Origin: Apostichopus japonicus
Lineage: Eukaryota; Echinodermata; Holothuroidea; Aspidochirotida; Stichopodidae
Reading direction: 5' to 3'
Length of the DNA stretch: 64,000 bases
Assembly: GCF_037975245.1 (NCBI RefSeq)
Contig: NC_092564.1
Coordinates: 7,785,984 to 7,849,983 of the forward strand
Each line of letters opens with the position of its first letter. The stretch's first letter is position 1. The position numbers and the translations under genes are program-made. Positions 63,040 through 64,000 of this stretch are shown here, piece by piece. The notes beneath the pieces were generated by a model. It was not told the origin of the DNA, made no database searches, and worked only from the letters and a program-made list of their open reading frames with translations.

Positions 63040-63652
63040 TATATATATAGCAGTAACAAAATTGTATAATTGCAAAAATTAATTTTCTTTGGCAAGAGGT
63101 AACCTGCTAAGAAACACCGAAACTATGAAATGTTTATTGATGTACACATATGGGAAGATATTACATTTCAATTTGCTAGAACAGAAGTTTAACTTTGGTC
63201 ATCCCCAGTGGCAATCGATACAGAAACTGATTGGAACTTAAAAGACCAAAATTGTATGACTTATCAGACACTTTACATGGAGCCCCACATTTGAGACATT
63301 CTCCAAATTTGTGTTTGACAGTCCATGAAGCATCATGGCTACATGTTACCTTAAAATTCAGCTTTTGCAGTATAGTATATGTACAAAAGCTATACAACGC
63401 TGATGTATTTACTAACCTGCACAGTGCTACTATCCTATATGTGCTGTACTAATGAACCAAGGAAATACTTGTTTACTCTTGCTATGTTGTCACTATGCTC
63501 TTTTATTGTCTTTCTTTTAGTACAAGAGAAAGTTGATACCCTTACAGAGAGACTCGAAAGTCTGCAGAGTGGTAAAACTCCGACATCAGACGCAACCACC
63601 CCTTCCATGGATCAACCAGATAGTTCATCCAAATTAAGTGTAAAAAGCAAAG
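62259..63652 (+). CDS. WDR37: WD repeat-containing protein 37, N-terminal part
   Basis: Two coding exons, 62256-62454 (ATG at 62259) and 63521-63652, join in frame to give the first 109 residues; the remainder lies right of the window. The conserved part, LPDALRSKLWKLFSQIEAEF, then EGVYAENLNLQEKVDTLTER and LESL, aligns with the N-terminal helix and coiled coil of vertebrate WDR37 ([20 protein letters not shown] and on through ENLELRREIDTLNERL). WDR37 carries seven WD repeats after this region and acts with PACS1/PACS2 in vesicle and calcium biology, from family knowledge. Before the helix is a basic, Ser-rich segment; after it a Ser/Thr-rich linker. The acceptor TTCCTGAATAG ends 3 bp before the ATG, so the 5' UTR is spliced. 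It is divergent from INO80D. Confidence 0.9.
62958..63036. repeat. (AT)n microsatellite in a WDR37 intron
   Basis: About 39 AT dinucleotides, followed by GAATATATATATAG. It accounts for the Ile-Tyr repeat frame on the minus strand. Confidence 0.98.
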
Positions 63653-64000
63653 GTATTAAATTGTGACATTTTTGTTCATCTGTATCTTCTTTGAAAACAG
63701 TTTTATGAAATTGTTCTTGTAATTCTCTTTGGGTTTTGTTTTCACCTCCATTCTAAGATGATTAAAACTTAAGAAACTTTTAAAAAAATTACCAAACTTG
63801 GGAATATACAGAAGACATGCGTTATTTAAAACAATTGAAATGATCTGTTATCAGAGTTGCATTATTTGAATCAGTGAGAATGTGGGAAACAGTCTTATGT
63901 ATCCAGTAGCCATATTGATTCATAGTTTGACAGTTAATGATTCTCCATCACAGGAAATGGCTATTTGTTGACATTCTACCATTTATCATGCCATGTAGCT
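63653..64000 (+). other. Start of the next WDR37 intron
   Basis: The donor GTATTA follows AAAAGCAAAG at 63652. No further exon is seen before the window ends. Confidence 0.6.

Noticed and set aside
62878-63075. Ile-Tyr repeat protein on the minus strand
   Set aside because: Translation of an (AT)n microsatellite.

Overview
This is a eukaryotic nuclear window: AT-rich, intron-rich animal DNA with five protein-coding genes, all recognised by joining exons at GT/AG boundaries and comparing the products with animal families recalled from memory. No bacterial-type genes, rRNA or functional tRNA genes were seen. The gene set, the non-LTR retrotransposon tail, the tRNA-headed SINE and the repeats ending in AC-rich and CACCATCAC stretches suggest a marine invertebrate, probably an echinoderm. 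That placement is inference; the genes themselves are clear.

Layout from left to right. (1) 587-4614, plus strand: the 3' part of a SNX10/SNX11-like PX-domain sorting nexin whose 5' exons lie left of the window; its last intron carries a 77-bp minisatellite. (2) 8264-17306, plus: a complete seven-exon thiamin pyrophosphokinase (TPK1). (3) 26279 to about 20900, minus: SEC61G, the gamma subunit of the ER translocon, converging on TPK1, with an antisense truncated LINE in one intron. (4) 55461 to about 29235 or further right, minus: INO80D, an INO80 chromatin-remodelling subunit, with one non-coding and nine coding exons, an 8.7-kb intron and probably a multi-kilobase 3' UTR. (5) 62256 to beyond the right edge, plus: the first two coding exons of WDR37, divergent from INO80D.

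The spaces between and within genes are rich in non-autonomous mobile elements. Three have both ends and target duplications visible: a Kolobok-like MITE (7095-7445, TTAA), a MITE with 9-bp duplications and telomere-like filler (25613-25896), and a 1.56-kb hAT-like element with an exact 8-bp duplication (27202-28763). There is also a terminal-inverted-repeat element at 60810-61285, a SINE, and many micro- and minisatellites.

The genes are unrelated housekeeping functions (endosomal sorting, vitamin B1 activation, protein translocation, chromatin remodelling, a WD-repeat scaffold) and do not form a pathway. I found no convincing new biological system. The most interesting items are the mobile elements with precise boundaries, a possible alternative exon in SEC61G, a weak splice donor inside the second zinc-finger module of INO80D, and a 63-bp minisatellite in the likely INO80D 3' UTR.
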